64,000 bases of DNA from positions 1-64,000 of the forward strand of contig CAJFVV010000016.1 of the NCBI GenBank assembly GCA_904420565.1, read 5' to 3'. A program made the translations under genes and the position numbers. Positions within the stretch are counted from its first letter, which is position 1. Each line of letters begins with the position of its first letter. This DNA is from Candidatus Pseudoscillospira faecavium. GTDB lineage: Bacteria; Bacillota; Clostridia; Oscillospirales; Oscillospiraceae. Shown here one piece after another: positions 41,417-49,420 of this stretch. Below the pieces are notes generated by a model. That model did no database searches. It saw nothing but the letters and a program-made list of their open reading frames with translations, and had not been told where the DNA came from.

Positions 41417-42124
41417 TTACATCACATCGCGCGTTTCGCTTCCCACCAGCGTCAGTACGGCGCAGGCAATGCCCGCAGCCGTCAGCACCAGCGGAATCAG
41501 CGCATTGTCTGCCAGGGAAAATTCCCCCACGGTGCCGTTCATCACAAACAAAAGCAGCAGCGAGGTAATCATCGTGGCTTTGGCCGATTTGAACAGGTGC
41601 CCCATCAGCATGGCGATGAAGCTCACGGTCACTGTGACCACAGTCTTGCATACAATCTGCAGATAAATCGCCGGGGCGAGCATGGTGTAATCCATGGGAA
41701 AATCCGGTTCCAGAAACTGCCCCGCAGCAAACAGCAGCCCATAGAGCAGCACCTTTGCCGCCGCCATGGCCAAAAAAGCAAACAGCCACACCGCCAGCAT
41801 CTGCGCAGCAAGCAATTTTACCCGCCGCACGGGATAGGTGAACATCAGCTGCATGGTTTTCTTTTTGTGGGCAGAGGTGACGCAGCCCGCCAGCATGGTG
41901 CAGGTGAAGATCAAAAAGCACACATTACTCACCAATTCCACCTGGGAGGTGATGTTAAAGGTACCCGGCGCGGCGTCCGGCACACCGGTGACCGGGTCGT
42001 TGGCAATGCCCAGATAGCACTGGGCAAAAAGGAACAACGCCAGAACCGCCGTCAGCACCACAGCGCCCAGAGCATACCGCCCAACGCGGTTTTTCTTCCA
42101 TTCCAATGCAATCAGCTTTCCCAT
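41417..42124 (-). CDS. ABC transporter permease, lantibiotic/bacitracin-immunity type
   Basis: A 235-aa membrane protein with six hydrophobic segments (near 18-35, 68-85, 105-130, 150-178, 185-205, 210-228). The short MGKLIALEWKKNR start and the HKKKTMQLMFTYPVRR loop are typical of MutG/BcrB-like permeases. It lies 1 nt downstream of the ATPase gene and belongs to the two-component/ABC module 41417-44758. Substrate unknown; peptide antibiotic export or relief is the usual role of such modules. Confidence 0.85.
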   Translation of the reverse strand: MGKLIALEWKKNRVGRYALGAVVLTAVLALFLFAQCYLGIANDPVTGVPDAAPGTFNITSQVELVSNVCFLIFTCTMLAGCVTSAHKKKTMQLMFTYPVRRVKLLAAQMLAVWLFAFLAMAAAKVLLYGLLFAAGQFLEPDFPMDYTMLAPAIYLQIVCKTVVTVTVSFIAMLMGHLFKSAKATMITSLLLLFVMNGTVGEFSLADNALIPLVLTAAGIACAVLTLVGSETRDVM

Positions 42125-42125
42125 C

Positions 42126-43037
42126 TCACTGTCCCTCCCCCGTCATTTTCAAATAATAATCCTCCAAGGTCTGGGCGTGTTTCTGGAAAGAGGCCACAGC
42201 CACATTGCGCAGCGCCAGGGCGTGAAACAATTCCTCCGGCGCCATGGGCGCTTCATAAATGCGGATCACATTGCCGTCCATCACCTTGAAATTGCGTGCC
42301 TGCAGCTCCTCCAGGGCGCAGGCCGCCTGGCGGACGTTGGGAGACACCAGCTCGATATAGGAAAGATTGTGCTGCGCAATCTCTCCCATGGAAATTTCCC
42401 TGAGCAGCTGCCCTTTGTGGATGACACCGATGACATCGGCGACCTGCTCCACTTCGGACAAAAGATGACTGGAAAAGAGCACCGTGGTGCCCCAGTCCCG
42501 GCAGAGCATCTGCAGAAGCTCCCGGATCTGCTTCATGCCTACCACATCCAGCCCGTTGGCCGGTTCATCCAAAATCAAAAGTTCCGGTTTGGTCAGCACA
42601 GCCCGGGCCAAGCCCAGGCGCTGGCGCATCCCCAGTGAAAAGCCCCGCACCCGCCGGTCCGCATCCGCGCTCAGGTGCAGCAGGCCCAGCGCTTCCTCCA
42701 CCGCGCCGGGACTGTAATAGCCCATGTAATCGCAGTGCAGGCGCAGATTTTCCCGGGCGGTGAGCCGGTCAAAAAAGGCGGGAAATTCGATAATGCTCCC
42801 CATGCGCCGGAACACCTCGCAGGAATCGCTTTTCAGCGGCGCGCCGAACAGCTCAATCTCCCCCGAGGTCGGTTTCCACAGATTGGTCAAAAGCTTCATC
42901 ACCGTGGTTTTACCCGCGCCATTGGGCCCCAGGAAACCATAAATGCGGCCCTGGGGCACATGGAGCTCCACATCGGTGAGCAGCGCGCGGCCGCCCAGGC
43001 GCTTGCACAGGCGATAGGTCTGTATCACATTGGACAT
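42126..43037 (-). CDS. ABC transporter ATP-binding protein, BcrA-like
   Basis: A 303-aa ATPase with Walker A GPNGAGKT, signature FSLGMRQRLGLARA, Walker B LLILDEPANGLD and switch His in FSSHLLSEVE. A C-terminal domain of about 90 residues follows the ATPase core, as in BcrA and related resistance exporters. Start 43037 follows GGGAGG; the upstream frame to 43088 is not preceded by a site. The gene lies 67 nt after the kinase and 1 nt before the permease. Confidence 0.93.
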   Translation of the reverse strand: MSNVIQTYRLCKRLGGRALLTDVELHVPQGRIYGFLGPNGAGKTTVMKLLTNLWKPTSGEIELFGAPLKSDSCEVFRRMGSIIEFPAFFDRLTARENLRLHCDYMGYYSPGAVEEALGLLHLSADADRRVRGFSLGMRQRLGLARAVLTKPELLILDEPANGLDVVGMKQIRELLQMLCRDWGTTVLFSSHLLSEVEQVADVIGVIHKGQLLREISMGEIAQHNLSYIELVSPNVRQAACALEELQARNFKVMDGNVIRIYEAPMAPEELFHALALRNVAVASFQKHAQTLEDYYLKMTGEGQ

Positions 43038-43104
43038 CGTTCTCGTCCTCCCTTCTTCACCGCCTATCCTACGCCTCCCCCTTTGCAAAGCTCTTTCGCA
43101 AATC

Positions 43105-44058
43105 TTACGATTTTCTTTCTTTTTGCGCCGGCGCCCGGACAGGAAGCGCCAGGGTGAACGCCGTGCCCTCGTCCGGAGCGCTGTCTGCTAAAAGGGTTCC
43201 GCCCATGTGCTCAGCCAGACTTTTGGCGATGGCCAGCCCCAGGCCGCTGCCCCCCAGGGCACTGGAGCGGGAGTCCTCCTGGGTGTAAAGACGGTCAAAA
43301 ATATGGCGCAGCTTTTCCGGTGCAATCCCGGCTCCCCGGTCGCGCACGCACACCAGCGCCTGCTCCTGCTGCGTTTTCAGAGAAATGCCCAGATACCGCC
43401 CCGCGCCGCCATAGCGCAGGGCATTGGAAATCAAATTGCTCAAAATACGCCGGATGGATTCCTCGTGGCCGCAAACAAACACGTCCTTCGATGGAATGTC
43501 AATGTCCACGGTAAACTGCTGCCTGGTGAGCAGCTCATAAAATTCCACCGCTGTCTCCCGGCACAGCTCGCTCAGATTCACCGGCTCCAGGGGCAGCGCC
43601 GTATCTCCCGACTCCAGCTTGGAGAGCGTAAAAAATTTGTCTGTCAAGGTCATTACCTGCCGGGCCTTGGTCTCCACCTTTTCCAGTGCCGGCGACTCCT
43701 CCCCCCGCAGCCGGGCAATCTCCAGATAGCCCAGCATCACGGTCAGGGGCGTGCGGATGTCGTGGGAAATATTGGAGAGCATCCGCCGCTGGGACTGCTG
43801 GGCACGGCGGTAATCCACGCTCAGCCGCTGCCGGTCCGTCAAAAGCCGGTTGATCTGTTCCAAAAGAGCGATCAGCTCCCGCTCACCGGTCAGCAGCATC
43901 ACCTTTTCTCCGCTGCAGCTGTCCAAAATCCGGCGCAGCTGCTGCGCCGCGTCGCGCAATGCCCGGCGCTGAGCCCTTCGCTGCCAGGCAAGCCAAACCG
44001 CCGCGCAGCCAAAAGCCGCTGCCAGCGCCAGCACCAGCCAAAAGCGCAGCTCATTCAT
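43105..44058 (-). CDS. Sensor histidine kinase
   Basis: A 317-aa kinase with one N-terminal membrane helix (WLVLALAAAFGCAAVWLAW) and nearly no extracellular loop, so it probably senses via its partner permease or in the membrane. HisKA with the phospho-acceptor His99 (LSNISHDIRTPL), N-box NLISNALRYGG, G1 DRGAGI, F-box and G2 GSGLGLAIAK. The ATG overlaps the response regulator by 8 nt. No HAMP domain is evident. Confidence 0.92.
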   Translation of the reverse strand: MNELRFWLVLALAAAFGCAAVWLAWQRRAQRRALRDAAQQLRRILDSCSGEKVMLLTGERELIALLEQINRLLTDRQRLSVDYRRAQQSQRRMLSNISHDIRTPLTVMLGYLEIARLRGEESPALEKVETKARQVMTLTDKFFTLSKLESGDTALPLEPVNLSELCRETAVEFYELLTRQQFTVDIDIPSKDVFVCGHEESIRRILSNLISNALRYGGAGRYLGISLKTQQEQALVCVRDRGAGIAPEKLRHIFDRLYTQEDSRSSALGGSGLGLAIAKSLAEHMGGTLLADSAPDEGTAFTLALPVRAPAQKERKS

Positions 44059-44758
44059 GGCCGTCCCCCAATTTATAGCCGATGCCCCACACTGTGCACA
44101 CATAGCGCGGCTGCCTGGGGTCGTCCTCCACCTTGGCACGCAGGCGGCTGATATGCACATTCACCGCATTCTCGTCGCCCAGATAGGCATCTTCCCACAC
44201 CGCGCTGTACAGCTGCGCCTTGGTATACACCCGGTTTGGATGGGCAAGCAGCAGCTGTAAAATCGCATATTCCTTGGCCGTCAGGTCGATGGGTATACCT
44301 TTTTTGCGCACACTGTGGGCAGCGCAGTCCATTTCCAGGTCGCCTGCGCGCAGCACCGGCGGTGCGGCTTCCTCCTGCCGTCCCTCGGCGCTCCAAAGGG
44401 TTGCCCTGCGCAGGTTCGCCTTGATACGCGCCAGCACCTGGGTGACGGAAAAGGGTTTTGTTACATAGTCGTCGGCCCCCAGTCCCAAGCCCAGGGTAAT
44501 ATCTGAATCGCTGTCCTTTGCAGACAGGATGATCACCGGCACGGTGCTGCCGCTCCTGCGGATGGCGCGCAGCACCTCCATGCCGCTGCGCCCGGGCAGC
44601 ATCAAATCCAGCAAAATCAAGTCAAAGGATGCCTTTTCAAAGTGAGCAAGGGCCGTTTCCCCATCGGGGGCAATCTCCACCAGAAAGCCCTCGCTGCGCA
44701 GAAAGTCCTGCAGCATCGTGCTGATCTCTCTGTCATCTTCCACCAGCAGCAATCTCAT
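44051..44758 (-). CDS. OmpR-family response regulator
   Basis: A 235-aa regulator: receiver domain with acidic pair ED/D8-D9, phospho-acceptor Asp51 (ILLDLMLPG), switch Thr/Ser and Lys in VTKPF; winged-helix DNA-binding domain from about 130 (DLTAKEYAILQLLLAHPNRV, SRLRAKVE, GIGYKL). ATG at 44758 follows AAAGGAGGC. It begins the four-gene module regulator-kinase-ATPase-permease, the common order of antimicrobial-peptide-responsive systems. Confidence 0.94.
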   Translation of the reverse strand: MRLLLVEDDREISTMLQDFLRSEGFLVEIAPDGETALAHFEKASFDLILLDLMLPGRSGMEVLRAIRRSGSTVPVIILSAKDSDSDITLGLGLGADDYVTKPFSVTQVLARIKANLRRATLWSAEGRQEEAAPPVLRAGDLEMDCAAHSVRKKGIPIDLTAKEYAILQLLLAHPNRVYTKAQLYSAVWEDAYLGDENAVNVHISRLRAKVEDDPRQPRYVCTVWGIGYKLGDGHE

Positions 44759-44804
44759 GGCACAGCCTCCTTTCTCCCGTTTTTGATTCGGATGTATTCG
44801 CTTC

Positions 44805-44810
44805 ATTGTA
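44805..44810 (-). promoter_or_regulatory. Extended -10 before the response-regulator gene
   Basis: Minus strand TGC-TACAAT, about 45 bp upstream of the start; no clear -35. Confidence 0.35.
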
Positions 44811-44957
44811 GCACGCGGCACCGCAAAAGAAAACCTTTCCGTTTTTCAATAACTGCCGCTTCAGCTGCAAAAGTTTCTGATCCGTTGTATAAAACCATGC
44901 AGTGGGTTTGCTGGAAGGAATGATACAATCGAGCATTTACAAAAAATTTGTACTTTT

Positions 44958-44988
44958 TTGAACAATCTCCGCGAGAATGTGTTATACT
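44958..44988 (+). promoter_or_regulatory. Promoter of the P-type ATPase gene
   Basis: TTGAAC (44958-44963), 19 bp, TATACT (44983-44988) with TGT extended -10. Leader of about 48 nt. Confidence 0.45.
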
Positions 44989-45042
44989 GAATGTGAATAC
45001 GCAAAAAAACGCCGTCCCTTCAGGGAAAGGAATTTTCGATTT

Positions 45043-47514
45043 ATGGCAAATTTATTCGACAAGATACAAAAAAAAGCAACCACATCATCCCCCGCACCAC
45101 GTCCTGAGGTGCGGGAGGTTCCTCGTCTTCATCCGGATCCCCAACAGGGGTTGAGCGATGAACAGGTGCAGGAGCGCATTGCGGCCGGGCAGCAGAATTT
45201 TGATTCCACTCCCGCCACCCGCACGGAAAAGCAAATCATACTGCGCAACATTTGCACGCTGTTCAACCTGGTCAACATCATCTTTTTTGTGGCAATTATC
45301 GCGGTGGGGTCTTTTAAGGACACGCTGTTCATGGCCATTGTCGCGGCAAATACCGCCATCGGCATTATTCAGGAGATCCGCGCCAAGCGTTCGATTGACT
45401 CTCTGAGTTTTCTCACTGCAGCCAAAGCCAAAGTAATCCGCAGCGGTCAAACCATCGAACTGCCCATTGAAGAGATTGTTCTGGATGATATCCTGATTCT
45501 CTCCGCCGGCGACCAGGTGCCCACAGACTGCATTGCTGTCACCGGCTTTTGTGAGACGGATGAAAGCTTCCTGACCGGCGAAAGCGACGCCATCTCCAAA
45601 AATGCCGGCGATACACTGCTGGCCGGCAGTTTCATCGTCAGCGGCAGCGTACATGCCCGGGCAGAGCATGTCAGCGCTGGAAATTACATCTCCAAAATTT
45701 CCACTTCTGCCAAAACAACGAAAAAAAAGGTCAATTCCGAAATCATGCGCACCATGCAGACCATTGTCGCTGTGATTTCCGTGGCGCTGATTCCCATCTC
45801 CATCATTCTTTTCCGCAATCAGCTGTCCCTGCCCGACGCTACAATTCACAGCGCCGTGCTGAACACCACCGCCGCTTTGATTGCCATGGTGCCTGAGGGC
45901 CTGATGCTTCTGACTTCCACGGTTCTGGCCGCCTCTGTGGTGCGCCTGACCCGGCAGCACGTAATGGTGCAGGAATTGTATTGTATCGAAACTCTTGCCC
46001 GGGTCGATGTGCTCTGTCTGGATAAAACCGGCACCATCACCGAGGGGACGATGGAATGCACGGAAACGGTCCTGCTGGACGATGCTTATACCCAGGACGT
46101 GCCCAAGGCTTTGGCCTCTCTGGTTTCAGCGCTGGAGGATCACAATGCCACTTTCACCGCCATCGCCGCCAAATATACAGATCCCGCCCCCTGGCGCGCT
46201 GTCAAGGCAGCGCCCTTTTCCAGCCGCACAAAGTGGTCCGGCGCCACTTTTGACGGCCACGGCACTTATATTCTGGGTGCCGCCGAATTTGTGATGCCCA
46301 ACCGGGAAAAATGGCTTCAGGAAGCTCTGTTTGAATACAGCCAGGACAACCGTGTGCTGCTGCTGGCCCACAGCGATGCGCCGCTGAGCGCCGAAGGGCT
46401 GCCGGCGCGTCTGCGCCCCGTTGCCCTGATTTTACTGCAGGATAACATCCGCAAAGCTGCCCCCGCCACACTGCGCTATTTCAAGGAGCAAGGCGTGATC
46501 TGCAAAGTGATTTCCGGCGACAGCGTAGAAACCGTCTCCGGCATTGCCCGCCGCGCCGGTGTGGAAAACTGGGACAAGGCAATCGATATGTCCAAGGTTT
46601 CTAAAAAAGAAATCCCGGAAGCTGCCGAGCGCTACACTGTTTTCGGCCGCGTGACGCCAGAGCAGAAAAAACTGCTGGTGAAAGCCCTGCAGAAAAAAGG
46701 CCATACCGTGGCTATGACGGGTGACGGCGTCAACGATGTCATGGCTTTGAAAGAAGCGGACTGCGGCATTGCCATCGCCGGCGGTGCCGATGCCGCCCGC
46801 AATGTGGCACAGCTAGTGCTGCTCAAGTCAAACTTTGAGGCCCTGCCCAAGGTGGTGGCCGAAGGGCGCCGCGCCATCAACAACATTCAGCGCTCCGCTT
46901 CACTGTTTTTGGTAAAGACAGTATACGCCTCCATTTTGTCCGTAGCCTTTATCTTCATCGCCGCTCCGTATCCCTTTGAACCCATCCATTTAACACTGAT
47001 CGGCCTCACCACCACCGGTATTCCTTCGGTGATCCTCGGCTTACAGCCCAACCACGAGCGAGTGCGGGGGCACTTCCTGAAAAATGTTCTCACCACAGCA
47101 GCCCCCTGCGGTATCACCATTGCCCTGGCCGTGCTGATGGCCGTGGTGTTCGGCCAATCCTTCGACCTGGCTCAGGATCAGGTGGAGGCCATGTGCGTGT
47201 TGTTCACAGGCAGTGCCATTCTGCTTTTGCTGTATTATATCTGCCACCCCTGGACACCGGTGCGCGTGGTGCTCTTTGGCTCCATGACATTTTTGTTCTT
47301 CCTCGGTTACTTTGGTTTCAACGAATTTTTCTCCATTGTGCGATTTGCTCCGTCCAGTTTCCTGCTGCTTCTGCTTATCGGCGTGGGCAGCTGGGAAGTA
47401 TTCCGCATCCTGTGGCAGCTTTTCCATGGCCAGCGCATCACTCTGGTGCCTCAGCCTGCTGCAGATTATGAGCGTTCCAATCAGGTTCACGGCAAGCGCG
47501 AGCGCCGCCGCTGA
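45043..47514 (+). CDS. P-type cation-transporting ATPase, CtpE/Exp7-like
   Basis: An 823-aa membrane pump. Actuator domain with TGES, phosphorylation loop CLDKTGTITEG, nucleotide-binding domain, hinge TGDGVNDV and ten hydrophobic segments in 4+6 layout. The TM4 motif is MVPEGLML, with PEGL as in Ca2+/Mg2+-type pumps; it lacks the CPx of heavy-metal ATPases and any N-terminal metal-binding domain. Closest known types are CtpE of mycobacteria and Exp7 of pneumococcus (Ca2+; family knowledge). Start 45043 follows AAAGGAA. Ion specificity is inferred. Confidence 0.9.
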   Translation: MANLFDKIQKKATTSSPAPRPEVREVPRLHPDPQQGLSDEQVQERIAAGQQNFDSTPATRTEKQIILRNICTLFNLVNIIFFVAIIAVGSFKDTLFMAIVAANTAIGIIQEIRAKRSIDSLSFLTAAKAKVIRSGQTIELPIEEIVLDDILILSAGDQVPTDCIAVTGFCETDESFLTGESDAISKNAGDTLLAGSFIVSGSVHARAEHVSAGNYISKISTSAKTTKKKVNSEIMRTMQTIVAVISVALIPISIILFRNQLSLPDATIHSAVLNTTAALIAMVPEGLMLLTSTVLAASVVRLTRQHVMVQELYCIETLARVDVLCLDKTGTITEGTMECTETVLLDDAYTQDVPKALASLVSALEDHNATFTAIAAKYTDPAPWRAVKAAPFSSRTKWSGATFDGHGTYILGAAEFVMPNREKWLQEALFEYSQDNRVLLLAHSDAPLSAEGLPARLRPVALILLQDNIRKAAPATLRYFKEQGVICKVISGDSVETVSGIARRAGVENWDKAIDMSKVSKKEIPEAAERYTVFGRVTPEQKKLLVKALQKKGHTVAMTGDGVNDVMALKEADCGIAIAGGADAARNVAQLVLLKSNFEALPKVVAEGRRAINNIQRSASLFLVKTVYASILSVAFIFIAAPYPFEPIHLTLIGLTTTGIPSVILGLQPNHERVRGHFLKNVLTTAAPCGITIALAVLMAVVFGQSFDLAQDQVEAMCVLFTGSAILLLLYYICHPWTPVRVVLFGSMTFLFFLGYFGFNEFFSIVRFAPSSFLLLLLIGVGSWEVFRILWQLFHGQRITLVPQPAADYERSNQVHGKRERRR

Positions 47515-47553
47515 TTCCGGTCCCTCAGCCAAACATTTTTGCATCTGGATTTT

Positions 47554-47592
47554 TAGGCCGGATGGGGACTGCATGTCCTCATCCGGCGCTTA
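47554..47592 (+). terminator. Weak hairpin after the P-type ATPase gene
   Basis: GCCGGATG and CATCCGGC flank a 15-nt loop. Only a poor T tract follows, so it may be a partial terminator before the HAD gene. Confidence 0.35.
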
Positions 47593-47612
47593 ATTGGAAA
47601 GGAGCCTGTATC

Positions 47613-48494
47613 ATGGGTAAATTTTCTGCTCTGCTGCTCGCCAGCGATTTTGACGACACACTGCTGCCCACTTCCCACCTGGCAGCGCAGGGAGCTGCCG
47701 CCCGGGAAATCTCCCGCGAGAACCGTGAAGCCCTGTCCTATTTCATTGCCCAGGGCGGTCATTTCACCGTGTCCACGGGGCGCAGCGCCGCCACTTTCGC
47801 GCCTTATGCGCAAAGCATTCCCATGAATGCACCTGCCATCGTCTCCGGCGGCGGGGCGCTGTATGATTACCATTCCCAGCGTTATCAGTATTTTACTTAT
47901 CTCTGCCCCGAAAGCTGCAGCGACCTTGCCATCCTGTCCGCCCGGTTTCCCGAGGCTGCCCTGGAACTTTATCACAAAGGTGAAGAAGTCTGCATTCTCC
48001 ATCCCAATGCATTTTCCGAAGCACACTGCCGGGTTACAGGCACACTTCTGCGCCAGGTATCCTCGGTGGATGCCGCCGCCCCCCCCTTTCACAAAGCCTT
48101 GTTTGAAGGTGACGCCAGCTGCTTGCAGAATCTGGCCGATTTCATGAAAAACAAAGGTATGACAGCACGTTACGAGTTAATTTTCGCCTCTCCCAATATG
48201 TTGGAGCTGACTGCCCGCGGTGCCGACAAAGGCACCATGCTGCTGCGTCTGGCCGCCATGCTGGGCATCGCCCGCTGCGGCGTCTGTGCCGTGGGGGATC
48301 ATTGCAATGACCTTCCCATGCTGCGCACCGCCTCTTTTGCTTTTGCTCCGAAAAATGCCGTACAAGAGGTGCGCGCCTTGGCAGGAATCTGCATTGTGCG
48401 CTCGGCCCATGAGCATGCTCTGCAGGATGTTGTCGCCCGCTTGGAGCAGCGTTTTTCTCCTGCAATGCCCGATGCACCGGCTGTTTCCGAGTAA
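47613..48494 (+). CDS. HAD-superfamily (Cof-type) hydrolase
   Basis: A 293-aa phosphatase with SDFDDTL (residue 11), STGR, DKGTML with the conserved Lys, and GDHCNDLPML. Cap domain C2B, as in Cof/YbjI-type sugar- or flavin-phosphate phosphatases. AAAGGAGCC precedes the ATG. It is not related closely to the other HAD gene at 31428. Substrate unknown. Confidence 0.88.
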   Translation: MGKFSALLLASDFDDTLLPTSHLAAQGAAAREISRENREALSYFIAQGGHFTVSTGRSAATFAPYAQSIPMNAPAIVSGGGALYDYHSQRYQYFTYLCPESCSDLAILSARFPEAALELYHKGEEVCILHPNAFSEAHCRVTGTLLRQVSSVDAAAPPFHKALFEGDASCLQNLADFMKNKGMTARYELIFASPNMLELTARGADKGTMLLRLAAMLGIARCGVCAVGDHCNDLPMLRTASFAFAPKNAVQEVRALAGICIVRSAHEHALQDVVARLEQRFSPAMPDAPAVSE

Positions 48495-48560
48495 GCACAG
48501 TCTGTAAAGCCCGTTTTCCCGGCATTTTTTCAAATTTTTTCTAAAAAATGTCGAAAAGCG

Positions 48561-48589
48561 CTGGAAATATGCGGATTTTATGCTATAAT
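48561..48589 (+). promoter_or_regulatory. Promoter of the HU gene
   Basis: TGC-TATAAT extended -10 (TATAAT at 48584-48589), 17 bp after a poor -35 CTGGAA. Confidence 0.55.
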
Positions 48590-48633
48590 GCAGATAGCTT
48601 ATCTCGAATAAATTGTAAAGGAGATACTTCGTT

Positions 48634-48921
48634 ATGAACAAGACCGAACTGATCGAAGCCATTGCGAAAGAAGCCAGCCTGAGCAAAAAGGATGCAGAAG
48701 CTGCTCTCAATGCCTATACCAGCGTGGTTACCAAAACCCTCAAGAAGGGCGACAAGATCACCCTCGTCGGCTTCGGTACCTTCGAAGTCCGCAAGCGTGC
48801 TGCCCGCAAGGGTAAAAATCCCCAGACCGGCGAAGCCATCAAAATCAAGGCTGCCAAGGTGCCTGCATTCAAGCCCGGCAAGGGTCTGAAGGACACCATC
48901 AACGGCATCAAGAAAAAATAA
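48634..48921 (+). CDS. hup: HU-family DNA-binding protein
   Basis: A 95-aa histone-like protein, the family's usual length. It starts [11 protein letters not shown], has the [21 protein letters not shown] arm and the [18 protein letters not shown] tail. It bends and packs DNA as a dimer. Codon use is strongly biased, as for a highly expressed gene. AAAGGAGA precedes the ATG, and a terminator follows. Confidence 0.97.
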   Translation: MNKTELIEAIAKEASLSKKDAEAALNAYTSVVTKTLKKGDKITLVGFGTFEVRKRAARKGKNPQTGEAIKIKAAKVPAFKPGKGLKDTINGIKKK

Positions 48922-48942
48922 GTCATCTCTTTGTAAGCTGCA

Positions 48943-48980
48943 GGCGGCTTGCCCTTTCTCAGGGTAAGCCGCTCTTTTTT
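48943..48980 (+). terminator. Terminator of the HU gene
   Basis: GCGGCTTGCCC and GGGTAAGCCGC pair with one G-U wobble; TCTTTTTT follows. Confidence 0.9.
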
Positions 48981-49220
48981 CCGCCCGGTGCAAGGGCGCA
49001 AACACGCTTCCTTCTGCACATCATGCAGCATTGCCGAAAATAAGTTGCCGTGTTGCAGATCTCCATGCAGCAAATCCATCGTCCTCCACATAGGCGCAGG
49101 GCAAACTTTTTTGCGCTCGTTTTCATCAAAGGCCGGCCCTGGGCGCCAGAAAACATCTTAGCCCAGCAAAAATCGAATTTGTTCTCCGCGATGTGGCAAA
49201 TTCAATTTCCAAACCCGGAA
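48981..49220. other. Intergenic region with a possible kinase-gene remnant
   Basis: No intact gene. On the minus strand the frame from 49157 contains HGDLQHGN at 49067-49044, which resembles the HGDxxxGN catalytic loop of the APH/choline kinase fold, but the frame opens after a stop and otherwise shows no family features. It could be a fossil or chance. Confidence 0.25.
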
Positions 49221-49224
49221 ACAA

Positions 49225-49260
49225 AAAAGTTCCCGCTCCGATGGAGCGGGAATTTTTTTG
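49225..49260. terminator. Hairpin with A and T tracts
   Basis: AAAAAAG, TTCCCGCTCC, GAT, GGAGCGGGAA, TTTTTTT: a 10-bp stem that would terminate on either strand. No gene is directly upstream on the plus strand; on the minus strand it lies past the stop of the PAS-regulator gene. Confidence 0.8.
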
Positions 49261-49420
49261 TAGAATCAGCAGTATACCGTGCAGCAACAGACACATACAC
49301 TGTCTTTGCAAAAATCGGCCCGAATTTCCCTGAAAAATATTTGCAAAATATAACAAGAAACCAGTTCTGCATACCATTTTTGAGATGCAGCAAAAGCTCT
49401 GTCGTTTTAAGCAGCGCCTT

